From Candidatus Methanoperedens sp. (lineage in GTDB: Archaea > Halobacteriota > Methanosarcinia > Methanosarcinales > Methanoperedenaceae): 64,000 bases of DNA. This document shows positions 16,695 through 24,608 of the stretch, one piece after another (within the stretch, counting starts at the first letter, position 1; each line of letters opens with the position of its first letter). Made by a program: the position numbers and the translations under genes. The stretch is from assembly GCA_012026795.1 (NCBI GenBank), contig VEPM01000010.1, positions 1 through 64,000 of the forward strand, given 5' to 3'. The notes under the pieces were generated by a model that was given only the letters and a program-made list of their open reading frames with translations, was not told the origin of the DNA and did no database searches.

Positions 16695-17473
16695 AGGATA
16701 CCAGAGGGAAAGCAACCAGACTTAGCAATATTGGTAGTGTTTATCAGGATCTGGGCAAATCTGAAAAAGCACTGGAATCTTTTTATAAAGCGTTGGAGAT
16801 AGCTGAAGAACTCAAGGATACCAGAGGAAAAGCAACAGACATCATCAACATCGCAGATGTGTACCAGGACCTGGGCAACCATGATAAAGCACTTGAATAC
16901 TTTCAAAAAGCGCTACAGATTGATGAGGAGCGAAAGGACATCAGAGGGAAAGCAATCAGGTTTAATAACATCGGAATTGTGTACCAGCAATGGGGCAAGC
17001 CTGAACAGGCGCTGGAATATTTCCAAAATGCGCTGGAAATGGATGAGGAACGCAAGGATATCAGGGGAAAAGCAACCAGGCTTAACAACATTGGAATTGT
17101 ATACCAGCAATGGGGCAAGCCCGATAGAGCACTGGAGTATTTTCAAAAGGCACTGGAGATAGCGCAGGAGCAAAAGGACATCAAAGGTATAGCAACCAGG
17201 CTTAACAACATCGCAGGTGCGTATCAGGACTGGGGCAAGCCTGAGCAGGCGCTTGAGTACTTTCAAAAAGCTCTGGAGATAGATGAGAATTTGAATGATA
17301 TCAGGGGAAAAGCAACCAGGCTTAATAGTATCGGAATTGTTTACCATGAATGGGGAAAACCCGGGAAAGCGCTGGAATACTATCAGAAGTCATTAAAGTT
17401 GTTTGAAGAACTCAAAGATCCTGAAAGTATTGATGATATTATGAAAAATATCAAAAATCTCAGGCTGAGTTAA
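16616..17473 (+). CDS. TPR tandem-repeat protein (intact 3' portion)
   Basis: A 285-residue open frame made almost wholly of near-identical 40-residue TPR units, with consensus GKATRLNNIGIVYQQWGKPE then QALEYFQKALEIDEE. About seven units lie in this frame, with a nucleotide period of 120 bases and high identity between units, implying recent expansion by recombination. TPR arrays of this type mediate protein-protein contact, often in kinesin-light-chain-like or NLR-like proteins. There is no good ribosome-binding site at 16616, and the frame joins a frameshifted upstream array, so this is probably the residue of a longer gene and may not be expressed. Confidence 0.6.
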   Translation: MRYQDWGMPEQALEYFQKALQMDEELKDTRGKATRLSNIGSVYQDLGKSEKALESFYKALEIAEELKDTRGKATDIINIADVYQDLGNHDKALEYFQKALQIDEERKDIRGKAIRFNNIGIVYQQWGKPEQALEYFQNALEMDEERKDIRGKATRLNNIGIVYQQWGKPDRALEYFQKALEIAQEQKDIKGIATRLNNIAGAYQDWGKPEQALEYFQKALEIDENLNDIRGKATRLNSIGIVYHEWGKPGKALEYYQKSLKLFEELKDPESIDDIMKNIKNLRLS

Positions 17474-17504
17474 TGAATATTATAAAATTTACCAGTAAAA
17501 AAGG

Positions 17505-18773
17505 TTACTGATCACCACAGATCAATTTCCCCAAAAACTTCGTGTACATCACGAGATCATCTACCCTTATATTCTCATCATCCGCATGTGCATTGCTTTC
17601 TGTCCTTCTCCCGATCCCGAAACAGCATGCAGGCAATCCTGTGACTTTGACAGCATATGCGACATCAAGACTTCCCTGCGCCCCTGCAAGACTAACCTGC
17701 CGTCCTGCGGTAACACTAGCAATATCCTGGACTTTCTTTACCCATGGATGGTTCATATCAGTGAGCATGGGCGCATATATCTCATCGCAGCTGTATTTGA
17801 GGCCTATTTCAGGATGTTTCAGCAAAACATTTGATATGGCACTATCGAATTCTTTGCATACATCATCAAAATTTTCTTCAGGAATAAAGCGCCTGTCACC
17901 CTTCATAGTACACTTATCAGGAACAATATTCTGCTTCACCCCCGCATTCATCAAGTTTATATTCAGGACAGGCATGAGAGTTTTTATCCCTGCTTTTTCT
18001 GATATCGCTAAACTTCCCGGGACTTTTGAGCGCCGCTTTTCCACTTTCTCTTTCAGGATCATTAGTTCATTCATTACAGGTATTGATTTTTCTATCGCGT
18101 TAACCCCCATGAAACTGCTGCCGCTGTGGTATGATTTCCCGAAAACATCTATCTGCCAGTCCACGTTCCCGTTGGACGCTATTGTAATATCATCGCTATC
18201 CCCATCCATACTCAGGAAATAATCCGCTTTGAGCTTTCCAAGGTCGGCAAGATAGCACAGGCCGGAATACGGCCCCATCTCTTCATCCGTTGTCAGGGTG
18301 ATATTAAGATTATATTCTGGCAAAATATCAAGTTCTTCCATTGCGCGAAGTACCGTAAAAAGAGCCGCAGGCCCACTTTTTGAATCTGCCACGCCGCGTC
18401 CGAAGATACGCCCCTCCTTTACTGTGCATTCAAACGGTGGTACGGTCCAGTTCTCACTTACCGGGACTACATCAAGATGAGTATTTATCAGCAGGGTCTT
18501 TTTTGCATCCACATTCTTTATTGCGCAAAGGTTGACCCTGTCCCCTGTAAGGTGAGTAAGCCTTGGATTCTTCTTCTCGAATAACTCGCGCGACATAAGT
18601 ATCTTCTCAACCTCAAAATCAAGTTCCTTTAGTTTCTGTGCTGCATAATCCATGGCCTTTTCGTAGTTTTCACCGGGCGGAACATGGGTCTTAAAGTGCA
18701 CAAGTTCATCGAGTGTTTTTATTGTCTCCTCTGTTCTGGATTCAAGATCGTCAGGTAATGTCGCCATTTGCAT
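17505..18773 (-). CDS. M20-family metallopeptidase/deacylase (ArgE/DapE-like)
   Basis: A 422-residue zinc amidohydrolase of the M20 family, which removes acyl groups or cleaves small peptides. The metal and catalytic residues are present: INTHLDVVP (His and Asp), GRGVADSKSG (bridging Asp), TTDEEMG (catalytic Glu pair), SMDGDSDD (Asp) and SNAHADDENI near the end (His). I set the start at 18773 or 18767 (MATLPDDL); the frame is open to 18875 but that would overlap the divergent GTPase gene and give an unlikely N-terminus. The precise substrate is not evident. Confidence 0.88.
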   Translation of the reverse strand: MQMATLPDDLESRTEETIKTLDELVHFKTHVPPGENYEKAMDYAAQKLKELDFEVEKILMSRELFEKKNPRLTHLTGDRVNLCAIKNVDAKKTLLINTHLDVVPVSENWTVPPFECTVKEGRIFGRGVADSKSGPAALFTVLRAMEELDILPEYNLNITLTTDEEMGPYSGLCYLADLGKLKADYFLSMDGDSDDITIASNGNVDWQIDVFGKSYHSGSSFMGVNAIEKSIPVMNELMILKEKVEKRRSKVPGSLAISEKAGIKTLMPVLNINLMNAGVKQNIVPDKCTMKGDRRFIPEENFDDVCKEFDSAISNVLLKHPEIGLKYSCDEIYAPMLTDMNHPWVKKVQDIASVTAGRQVSLAGAQGSLDVAYAVKVTGLPACCFGIGRRTESNAHADDENIRVDDLVMYTKFLGKLICGDQ

Positions 18774-18829
18774 CGAAAAGGTTTTTATTACCCAAATCCT
18801 TTTTGCCTTGTTTATAGCTATAAGACCCG

Positions 18830-19921
18830 ATGGCAATTGAAGAAGAAATAAGGGCAATCGAAGAAGAAATATCAAAAACTAAGTATAATAAAGCTACCGA
18901 AGGTCATATAGGCCGTCTTAAATCCAAGGTTGCACACCTTCGGGATGAAGTGCAAAAAAGAGCTTCTTCAAAATCCGGCGGGGAGGGTTTTTCAGTCAAG
19001 AAATCAGGCGATGCATCAGTTGTGCTTGTAGGATTCCCATCAGTAGGAAAAAGTACGCTCCTTAACAGTCTTACAGGAACGGAATCTACGGTTGCAGCTT
19101 ATGAATTTACTACTCTTGATGTAGTACCGGGGGCAATGGAACATAAAGGTGCAACGATCCAGGTACTTGATGTCCCCGGACTTGTAAGAGGTGCAGCCTC
19201 AGGCCGCGGACGCGGCAAGGAAGTCATTGCCGTAATAAGGAACGCCGACCTTGCGGTGATATTGCTGGATGTTTTCCAGCTTGTGCATTATGATGTACTT
19301 TTACAGGAATTATATGAGGCAGGGATTCGCGTTAATTCGAGACCTCCTGATATAACGATAAAGAAAAAAGCAAGAGGTGGCGTGACTATCAGTTCCACAG
19401 TTGACCTTGACCTTGATGAAGATACCATAAAAACAGTACTCGGGGAATACAGGATCCATAATGCAAATGTCCTGATACGCGAAAATATCACAATCGACCA
19501 GCTTATAGATGCTATCCTTGATAACAGGAAATACCTGCCCGGAACAGTAGTTATAAATAAGATCGATCTTGCAGATGAATATGCCCTTCGTGTCTGTAAA
19601 GAAAAATTCCCGGATGCACTTCTGATTTCAGCGGATAAGAAGGTCCATATCGAGGAACTTAAGGACAGGCTCTTTGAAAACCTCGGATTTATCAGGATCT
19701 TTATGAAGCCGCAGGGCAAGGCTGCTGATATGGAGGAAGCCCTGATTATAAGATACGGCGCCACGATCGGCGATGTGTGCGACAAGCTTCACCGCGATTT
19801 CAGGAAACGATTCAGGTATGCACAGATCTGGGGTACATCGGCAAAGCATGAAGGACAGCGCGCCGGACTTGACCATATAATGGATGATAATGATATCCTG
19901 ACGCTTGTTTTGAGGAGATGA
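18830..19921 (+). CDS. DRG-family GTPase with TGS domain
   Basis: A 363-residue Obg-related GTPase of the DRG/Rbg family, conserved in archaea and eukaryotes and linked to translating ribosomes. Visible elements are a coiled N-terminus (about 1-50), G1 GFPSVGKST (about 67), switch-I FTTLDVVPG, G3 DVPGLVRGAASGRGRGKEV, G4 NKID (about 246), and a C-terminal TGS domain (about 290-363) ending DNDILTLVLRR. Length is standard. The gene is divergent from the M20 peptidase and followed by Nudix and TFS genes. Confidence 0.95.
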   Translation: MAIEEEIRAIEEEISKTKYNKATEGHIGRLKSKVAHLRDEVQKRASSKSGGEGFSVKKSGDASVVLVGFPSVGKSTLLNSLTGTESTVAAYEFTTLDVVPGAMEHKGATIQVLDVPGLVRGAASGRGRGKEVIAVIRNADLAVILLDVFQLVHYDVLLQELYEAGIRVNSRPPDITIKKKARGGVTISSTVDLDLDEDTIKTVLGEYRIHNANVLIRENITIDQLIDAILDNRKYLPGTVVINKIDLADEYALRVCKEKFPDALLISADKKVHIEELKDRLFENLGFIRIFMKPQGKAADMEEALIIRYGATIGDVCDKLHRDFRKRFRYAQIWGTSAKHEGQRAGLDHIMDDNDILTLVLRR

Positions 19922-19952
19922 AGGACGAGACCTCCTGAAAAGGAGTTAATGC

Positions 19953-20390
19953 ATGAATACAAATAATAATAGATCTGTTCCTAAAACGCCACTCCTGACT
20001 GTGGATGCGCTGATAATTCATGAAGGGAAGCTTGTCCTTATACGGCGCCTGAATCCGCCGTTTAAAAACCAGTTCGCACTGCCGGGTGGATTTGTCGAGA
20101 TCGGGGAAACTGTGGAAGCAGCAGCTGTTCGTGAAGCAAAAGAAGAAACAGGGCTTGATATAGAACTTGTCAGGCTTCTTGGCGTATATTCTGACCCTTC
20201 TCGCGATCCGAGGGGGCATACTGTAACTGTATGTTATCTTGCAAGAGGTTTCGGAAAGCTTAAAGCTGGTTCGGATGCTAAAGATATAAGGCTTTTTGGA
20301 ATTAATGAAATACCCAAACTGGCATTTGATCATAATAAGATAATAGAAAACGCGAAGAGTGATATTAATGGAATTTTGTCCGAAATGTAA
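19953..20390 (+). CDS. Nudix hydrolase
   Basis: A 145-residue Nudix enzyme, hydrolysing nucleoside diphosphate-X compounds. The Nudix box is complete: GGFVEIGETVEAAAVREAKE followed by ETGLDIE. The GRDPRGHTVTVCYLARG-like segment after it is seen in ADP-ribose pyrophosphatases, so ADP-ribose is a reasonable guess. The start follows AAAAGGAG. Its end overlaps the TFS gene by 23 bases, implying co-transcription. Confidence 0.92.
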   Translation: MNTNNNRSVPKTPLLTVDALIIHEGKLVLIRRLNPPFKNQFALPGGFVEIGETVEAAAVREAKEETGLDIELVRLLGVYSDPSRDPRGHTVTVCYLARGFGKLKAGSDAKDIRLFGINEIPKLAFDHNKIIENAKSDINGILSEM

Positions 20391-20676
20391 AAGCATGATG
20401 ATGCCCGCCAAGAATATTTTTAAGTGCAGGAATATAAAGTGCGGGTTTGAAAAGAATATTAAGGAAAGCTTTGTTTCAACTACTGAAATGAAAGAAAGGG
20501 AAGTTACTGTTCTTGAAGAAAGGGAAATGGGAATGCCCACAACACGGGCAAGGTGCGAGGACTGCGGGAATGATACCGCATACTGGTGGCTGAGGCAGCT
20601 CCGTTCTGCCGATGAAAGCGAGGTCAGGTTCTTTCGATGCACGAAATGCGGGAAGACGTGGAGAGAGTATAATTAG
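20368..20676 (+). CDS. tfs: transcription cleavage factor TFS
   Basis: A 102-residue archaeal TFIIS homologue that rescues arrested RNA polymerase by stimulating transcript cleavage. Two zinc ribbons are visible: CPKC...CRNIKC at the N-terminus and CEDCG...CTKCG at the C-terminus, with the acidic tip RSADESEVRFFRC that reaches the polymerase active site. I start at the ATG at 20368 (MEFCPKC), which is the family N-terminus. It overlaps the Nudix gene by 23 bases. Confidence 0.96.
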   Translation: MEFCPKCKSMMMPAKNIFKCRNIKCGFEKNIKESFVSTTEMKEREVTVLEEREMGMPTTRARCEDCGNDTAYWWLRQLRSADESEVRFFRCTKCGKTWREYN

Positions 20677-20746
20677 AACATAATGTGAATTAAAAGGTTC
20701 AAAATCTGAATAAATCTTATTACCAATCCGGCCAATTCAACCCCTC

Positions 20747-21271
20747 ATGAAGCAAAAACTCACAGTTGACCTTGAGAAAGACCTGAAGCTCCCCGGAAAC
20801 GTATGGAGATTCGGGGACGATATTGACACGGATGCCGTTATTCCGGGCAAATATCTCACTATCAATAAACCTGATGAACTTGCCAGGCACGCTTTTGAAG
20901 GCGTGCGTCCCGAATTTGCGCGGGGTGTTAAAGCCGGGGACATCATTGTTGCAGGTTTTAATTTCGGATGCGGCTCATCGCGGGAACATGCGCCGCTTGC
21001 ATTAAAAGGCGCCATGGTTAAATGCATTATCGCAAAATCATTTGCACGGATATTTTTCAGGAATGCGATCAATATCGGATTACCACTTCTTGAGTGCCCT
21101 GATACTGATAAGATCGAAGAGGGCGATCATATCGAGGTTGATTTCGGATCAGGGTTGATCACCAATGTGACCAAAAAAGAAACCTACCAGGCAACACCGC
21201 TTCCTGATTTTGTGCGAGGCATAGTTGATGCGGGCGGCCTTATCGGGTATGCGCAGAAAATGATTGAGTGA
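20747..21271 (+). CDS. aconitase-superfamily small subunit (LeuD/HacB-like)
   Basis: A 174-residue swivel subunit of a two-subunit dehydratase of the isopropylmalate isomerase/homoaconitase group. Hallmarks are [32 protein letters not shown] and [14 protein letters not shown]. The substrate loop reads YLTI, which differs from both YLRT (homoaconitase small subunit of Methanocaldococcus) and YLVY (its isopropylmalate isomerase partner), so substrate assignment is open. A second paralogue with YLRT lies at 29563-30054. No large subunit is in the window. Confidence 0.88.
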   Translation: MKQKLTVDLEKDLKLPGNVWRFGDDIDTDAVIPGKYLTINKPDELARHAFEGVRPEFARGVKAGDIIVAGFNFGCGSSREHAPLALKGAMVKCIIAKSFARIFFRNAINIGLPLLECPDTDKIEEGDHIEVDFGSGLITNVTKKETYQATPLPDFVRGIVDAGGLIGYAQKMIE

Positions 21272-21338
21272 AAATAAAACCGAGAAGAACATTGTTGCTA
21301 CATTTTGCGACCTTTGCGGTTAATAAAGCTGATTTGTT

Positions 21339-21698
21339 ATGTTTATCAGGGATTTAAATGAATGTGAAGAATTCAGGGCCGGGGATAATTCAATCCTTCG
21401 CGAACTTTTACATCCCGACAGGGCAGAAATTGCAATCAATTATAGTCTTGCCCATGCGATCATAAAGCCGGGCCAGACATCCTTACCTCATAAATTAAAG
21501 ACAACTGAAGTATATTACATTCTTGAAGGGGAAGGTCTAATGCACATAAATGAGGAAAAACAAAAAGTCCATCAGGGTCATGCAATTTATATTCCACCGA
21601 ACTCCCTGCAATTCATCCAAAATACAGGTAAAAATGATCTGGTTTTCCTGTGCATAGTAGATCCTGCCTGGAAAAAAGAAGATGAAGTAATATATTAA
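21339..21698 (+). CDS. single-domain cupin protein
   Basis: A 119-residue small cupin barrel. The two cupin motifs are present: PGQTSLPHKLKTTEVYYILEG, with His and Glu metal ligands, and GHAIYIPPNSLQFIQN. Such proteins bind a divalent metal and may be isomerases, dioxygenase-like or sensors. No linked pathway gene identifies the substrate. It converges on the ABC ATPase gene with about ten bases between stops. Confidence 0.88.
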   Translation: MFIRDLNECEEFRAGDNSILRELLHPDRAEIAINYSLAHAIIKPGQTSLPHKLKTTEVYYILEGEGLMHINEEKQKVHQGHAIYIPPNSLQFIQNTGKNDLVFLCIVDPAWKKEDEVIY

Positions 21699-21707
21699 TT
21701 CAGCCAA

Positions 21708-22625
21708 TCAATGAGCAAGCTGCAGGAAAACGTCCTCAAGATTGGGCTGTGAAATCTCAATATTATTGATATGAACATCACAGAACTTCTTTAAGATATC
21801 ATTAAGTATGTACTCAATATTCTCTGCAACGATCACCACCCTTCCGTTCTCGGATTTAATATCCAGGATTTTCGGGATGTCATCCAGTGATGAAATTTCA
21901 AACCTGCCTTCATAATCAATAATTATCTTCTCGCCAAGTTTCATCTGCCTCTTCAGTTCACCGGGTGCGGCATTTGCGATTATTTCGCCATCCTTGATAA
22001 AAGCAATGCGCCCGCATAGCTGTTCAGCCTCTTTCATATAATGGGTTGTCAGGACAATAGTGATCCCTTTTTCGTCATGGATTTTTTTAATTAATTTGCG
22101 TATCTTTATAGCCATATCCGGGTCAAGACCGACAGTAGGTTCATCAAGGAACAGTAGGCGCGGATCGTTAAGAAGCGCTTTTGCAAGGGAAAGACGCTGT
22201 TTTGTACCTGTTGAAAGCGAATCAAATCTTGTATTCCTGAACTTCTCAAGTTCGAGCATACCAATTACATCATTTATGGATCCTTCCCTGTTTTCCAATC
22301 CGTAGAGCAATGCAAAATATTTGAGATTTTCATAAACCGTTAGGCTCCAGGGGAAATTTGGGTTTCCGCTGCTGATATTAACGATACATTTTACATTATT
22401 GGGATCTTTTAATGCATCGATACCGAAAACTTCCACTTTCCCGGAATCAGGTATCGACAGCGTTGAAAGTATGGAAATGAGCGTGGTTTTACCTGCCCCG
22501 TTCGGCCCGAGGACGCCAAATATCTCCCCTTCCCCGATATTGATGGAAACGTTCTTCAGTACCTCTTTTCTTCGATTTTGACTTTTATAATATTTGTATA
22601 TCCCTTCAGCCTTAACTGCAAGCAT
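21708..22625 (-). CDS. ABC transporter ATP-binding protein, DrrA/CcmA type
   Basis: A 305-residue ABC ATPase with Walker A GPNGAGKTT, a Q-loop, the signature LSTGTKQRLSLAKAL (Ser-Thr-Gly in place of the usual SGG), Walker B LLFLDEPTVGLDP and the H-loop TTHYMKEAEQL. The C-terminal extension of about 80 residues is typical of exporter ATPases of the DrrA/ABC-2 group. No ABC-2 permease gene is found on either side: the neighbours are a convergent cupin and an upstream sensor kinase. The permease must be elsewhere or absent. Confidence 0.92.
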   Translation of the reverse strand: MLAVKAEGIYKYYKSQNRRKEVLKNVSINIGEGEIFGVLGPNGAGKTTLISILSTLSIPDSGKVEVFGIDALKDPNNVKCIVNISSGNPNFPWSLTVYENLKYFALLYGLENREGSINDVIGMLELEKFRNTRFDSLSTGTKQRLSLAKALLNDPRLLFLDEPTVGLDPDMAIKIRKLIKKIHDEKGITIVLTTHYMKEAEQLCGRIAFIKDGEIIANAAPGELKRQMKLGEKIIIDYEGRFEISSLDDIPKILDIKSENGRVVIVAENIEYILNDILKKFCDVHINNIEISQPNLEDVFLQLAH

Positions 22626-22699
22626 GGATGTGATAATGAGCTATTATGAAATATAATTAGCTGATTTATTTTAATTAAAAAAATTTCGTCTTATAACTT

Positions 22700-24430
22700 T
22701 CATTTGTTGAATGTAAGAATGAATACACTCCCCTTCGATAGAGAGCTTTCAGCCCTGATGGAACCTCCATGATCCTCCATAATGGCTTTGCTAACTGTTA
22801 ACCCAAGCCCTGCGCCACCATATGAACGGGTGGAATTATTATCTACCTGATAAAATTTATCGAAAATTTTATCAATTTTATCCGGTGGTATACCAACGCC
22901 ATCATCTTTTACCCGCACTTCTATATAGTTCTCAAATTCAAAAGCTCTAATATCTACATTTCCGCCTTCATGGGTAAATTTCAGAGCATTACTTAAAAGA
23001 TTTATGAATACCTGAATAACCTTATCTTTGTCCGCATTGATTTTCGGAAGATCTTCTGGAATATCTGTTGTGATCTTCAATCTGTTTTTCTCATATTGAC
23101 TTCTTATGGTGCCAACGGCAGTATCAATAATATCATTCAGGTCCACTATTTCCATACTGTATTTCTGTTTGCCTGACTCAATTATGGAAATATCCAGCAG
23201 GTTGTTTACCAGGCGCGTTAGACGATCGATATTCCTTATTAAAATTTGTAATAATTCCTCCCTGGTACTTGCTTTTGAATCATTTTCCATTAGAATTTCT
23301 GAAGAAACTTTCATGGCAGTAAGCGGTGTTTTCAATTCATGTGATACCATTGACAGAAAATCTGATTTCAATTTATCAATTATCTTCAATTTTTCATTCG
23401 CATCCTGTAAAAGTTTGTTAGATTCATAAAGTTCGTCTGTCTTCTTTGCCACTTCACGTTCAAGAGATTTATTCCATCCAAAGAGTAATAAAATAATTGA
23501 AAAACTGCTCAATATAATAAAACCAACCGCTACCCCTATAAACAGATTCTGTTTTAAATATACCGAATTTATCAAGGAGTCAGCTTCCGAGACCGGGGAT
23601 ATCACGGCTATTGACCAGTTCTGATTGCGCCAGATGATGGGGGAATAGGCTATCAATTCCTTCTCATTTCCATTATCTTTGAAATAAAAGGGATCCGTAC
23701 TGTTCAAAGCGTCTGGATATTTTGTACCTTCTTGATACCTGTGAGAACTATCATATAATATCCCTCCAAGGTCATCGACCATGAGGACCTCCCATGGAGG
23801 ATTATAGTTTTTTAGGAATTTATCCGAGATATCTGAGATTGTCAGGATTGCAAGAATTTCACCTTTAAACGTATCTCCTTTGTAAACAGGGGTCCAGATG
23901 AAAGCTCCGAGTCCTCCCTCTAATAAATGCACAGGCCTTGTGATATTTGTCTTTCTTTTGTCTCTGACCCATTCAAAAGTATTTATCAGAACAGGTTCTG
24001 TTTCATTATCTTCCGGCCTTTTAAATTCATAAAGATCATATCCGAAAGGTGTATTTTCCCTGGGATACCCCATAGTAACTATACCACTTTCATTAATAAA
24101 CTCAAATACATAAATGCCGCTGGTATGGTTGTAAACATTCGCAAATTCGGTTAATATCGTATCTGGCGATCCATCAGAAATATGCAAAGCCGTTATTTCA
24201 ATAATTGTTGTTTTTTCGTTCAGGAATCCATTTAGCCCTGAAGAAATCTGTTTTGAAAGAAGTAGCTGTCTTTCACTAAACTGTTCCTGGATTATATTGT
24301 GGATCTCATCGTTTGATCTGATTCCAAGAAAAACAATAACTGTGACAGACAGTACACATGTGATTAAAACTATCAGCCAGTTTCGTTTAGTGTTCTGAAT
24401 GCGAGTTTTTCTATCATTTAACCTTTTCAT
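22700..24430 (-). CDS. membrane sensor histidine kinase with extracytoplasmic sensor
   Basis: A 576-residue kinase. The first membrane segment is at about 17-36, then an extracellular sensor region (about 40-285) that reads like a Cache-type fold, then the second membrane segment (about 295-318), a coiled linker, HisKA with SHELKTPLT (His about 364), and a HATPase domain with NLLSNALKFTHEGG, DDGVGIP and GGAGLGLTVSK. No response regulator is adjacent. The ligand is unknown. Confidence 0.9.
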   Translation of the reverse strand: MKRLNDRKTRIQNTKRNWLIVLITCVLSVTVIVFLGIRSNDEIHNIIQEQFSERQLLLSKQISSGLNGFLNEKTTIIEITALHISDGSPDTILTEFANVYNHTSGIYVFEFINESGIVTMGYPRENTPFGYDLYEFKRPEDNETEPVLINTFEWVRDKRKTNITRPVHLLEGGLGAFIWTPVYKGDTFKGEILAILTISDISDKFLKNYNPPWEVLMVDDLGGILYDSSHRYQEGTKYPDALNSTDPFYFKDNGNEKELIAYSPIIWRNQNWSIAVISPVSEADSLINSVYLKQNLFIGVAVGFIILSSFSIILLLFGWNKSLEREVAKKTDELYESNKLLQDANEKLKIIDKLKSDFLSMVSHELKTPLTAMKVSSEILMENDSKASTREELLQILIRNIDRLTRLVNNLLDISIIESGKQKYSMEIVDLNDIIDTAVGTIRSQYEKNRLKITTDIPEDLPKINADKDKVIQVFINLLSNALKFTHEGGNVDIRAFEFENYIEVRVKDDGVGIPPDKIDKIFDKFYQVDNNSTRSYGGAGLGLTVSKAIMEDHGGSIRAESSLSKGSVFILTFNK

Positions 24431-24608
24431 CTGAATTACCTAACACGTTTTTTAAAATGTGGTTTTGCATCACCTAAGACAAAAAGGATTACTTAACCTA
24501 CAATCCTTATATTTTTACTATGATATCCAAATCGTAGCCACAATCCTGGGTTAAACCACCAGCATTTCAGACTATCAGGATTCTATTTAAATCGATCGAT
24601 TCCAATCT

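Noticed and set aside
16291-17473. TPR array taken as a CRISPR-like repeat
   Set aside because: The 120-base units are contiguous, coding, and have no spacers.
20747-21271. Calling the YLTI subunit simply LeuD
   Set aside because: The loop does not match the isopropylmalate isomerase form, so no gene symbol was given.
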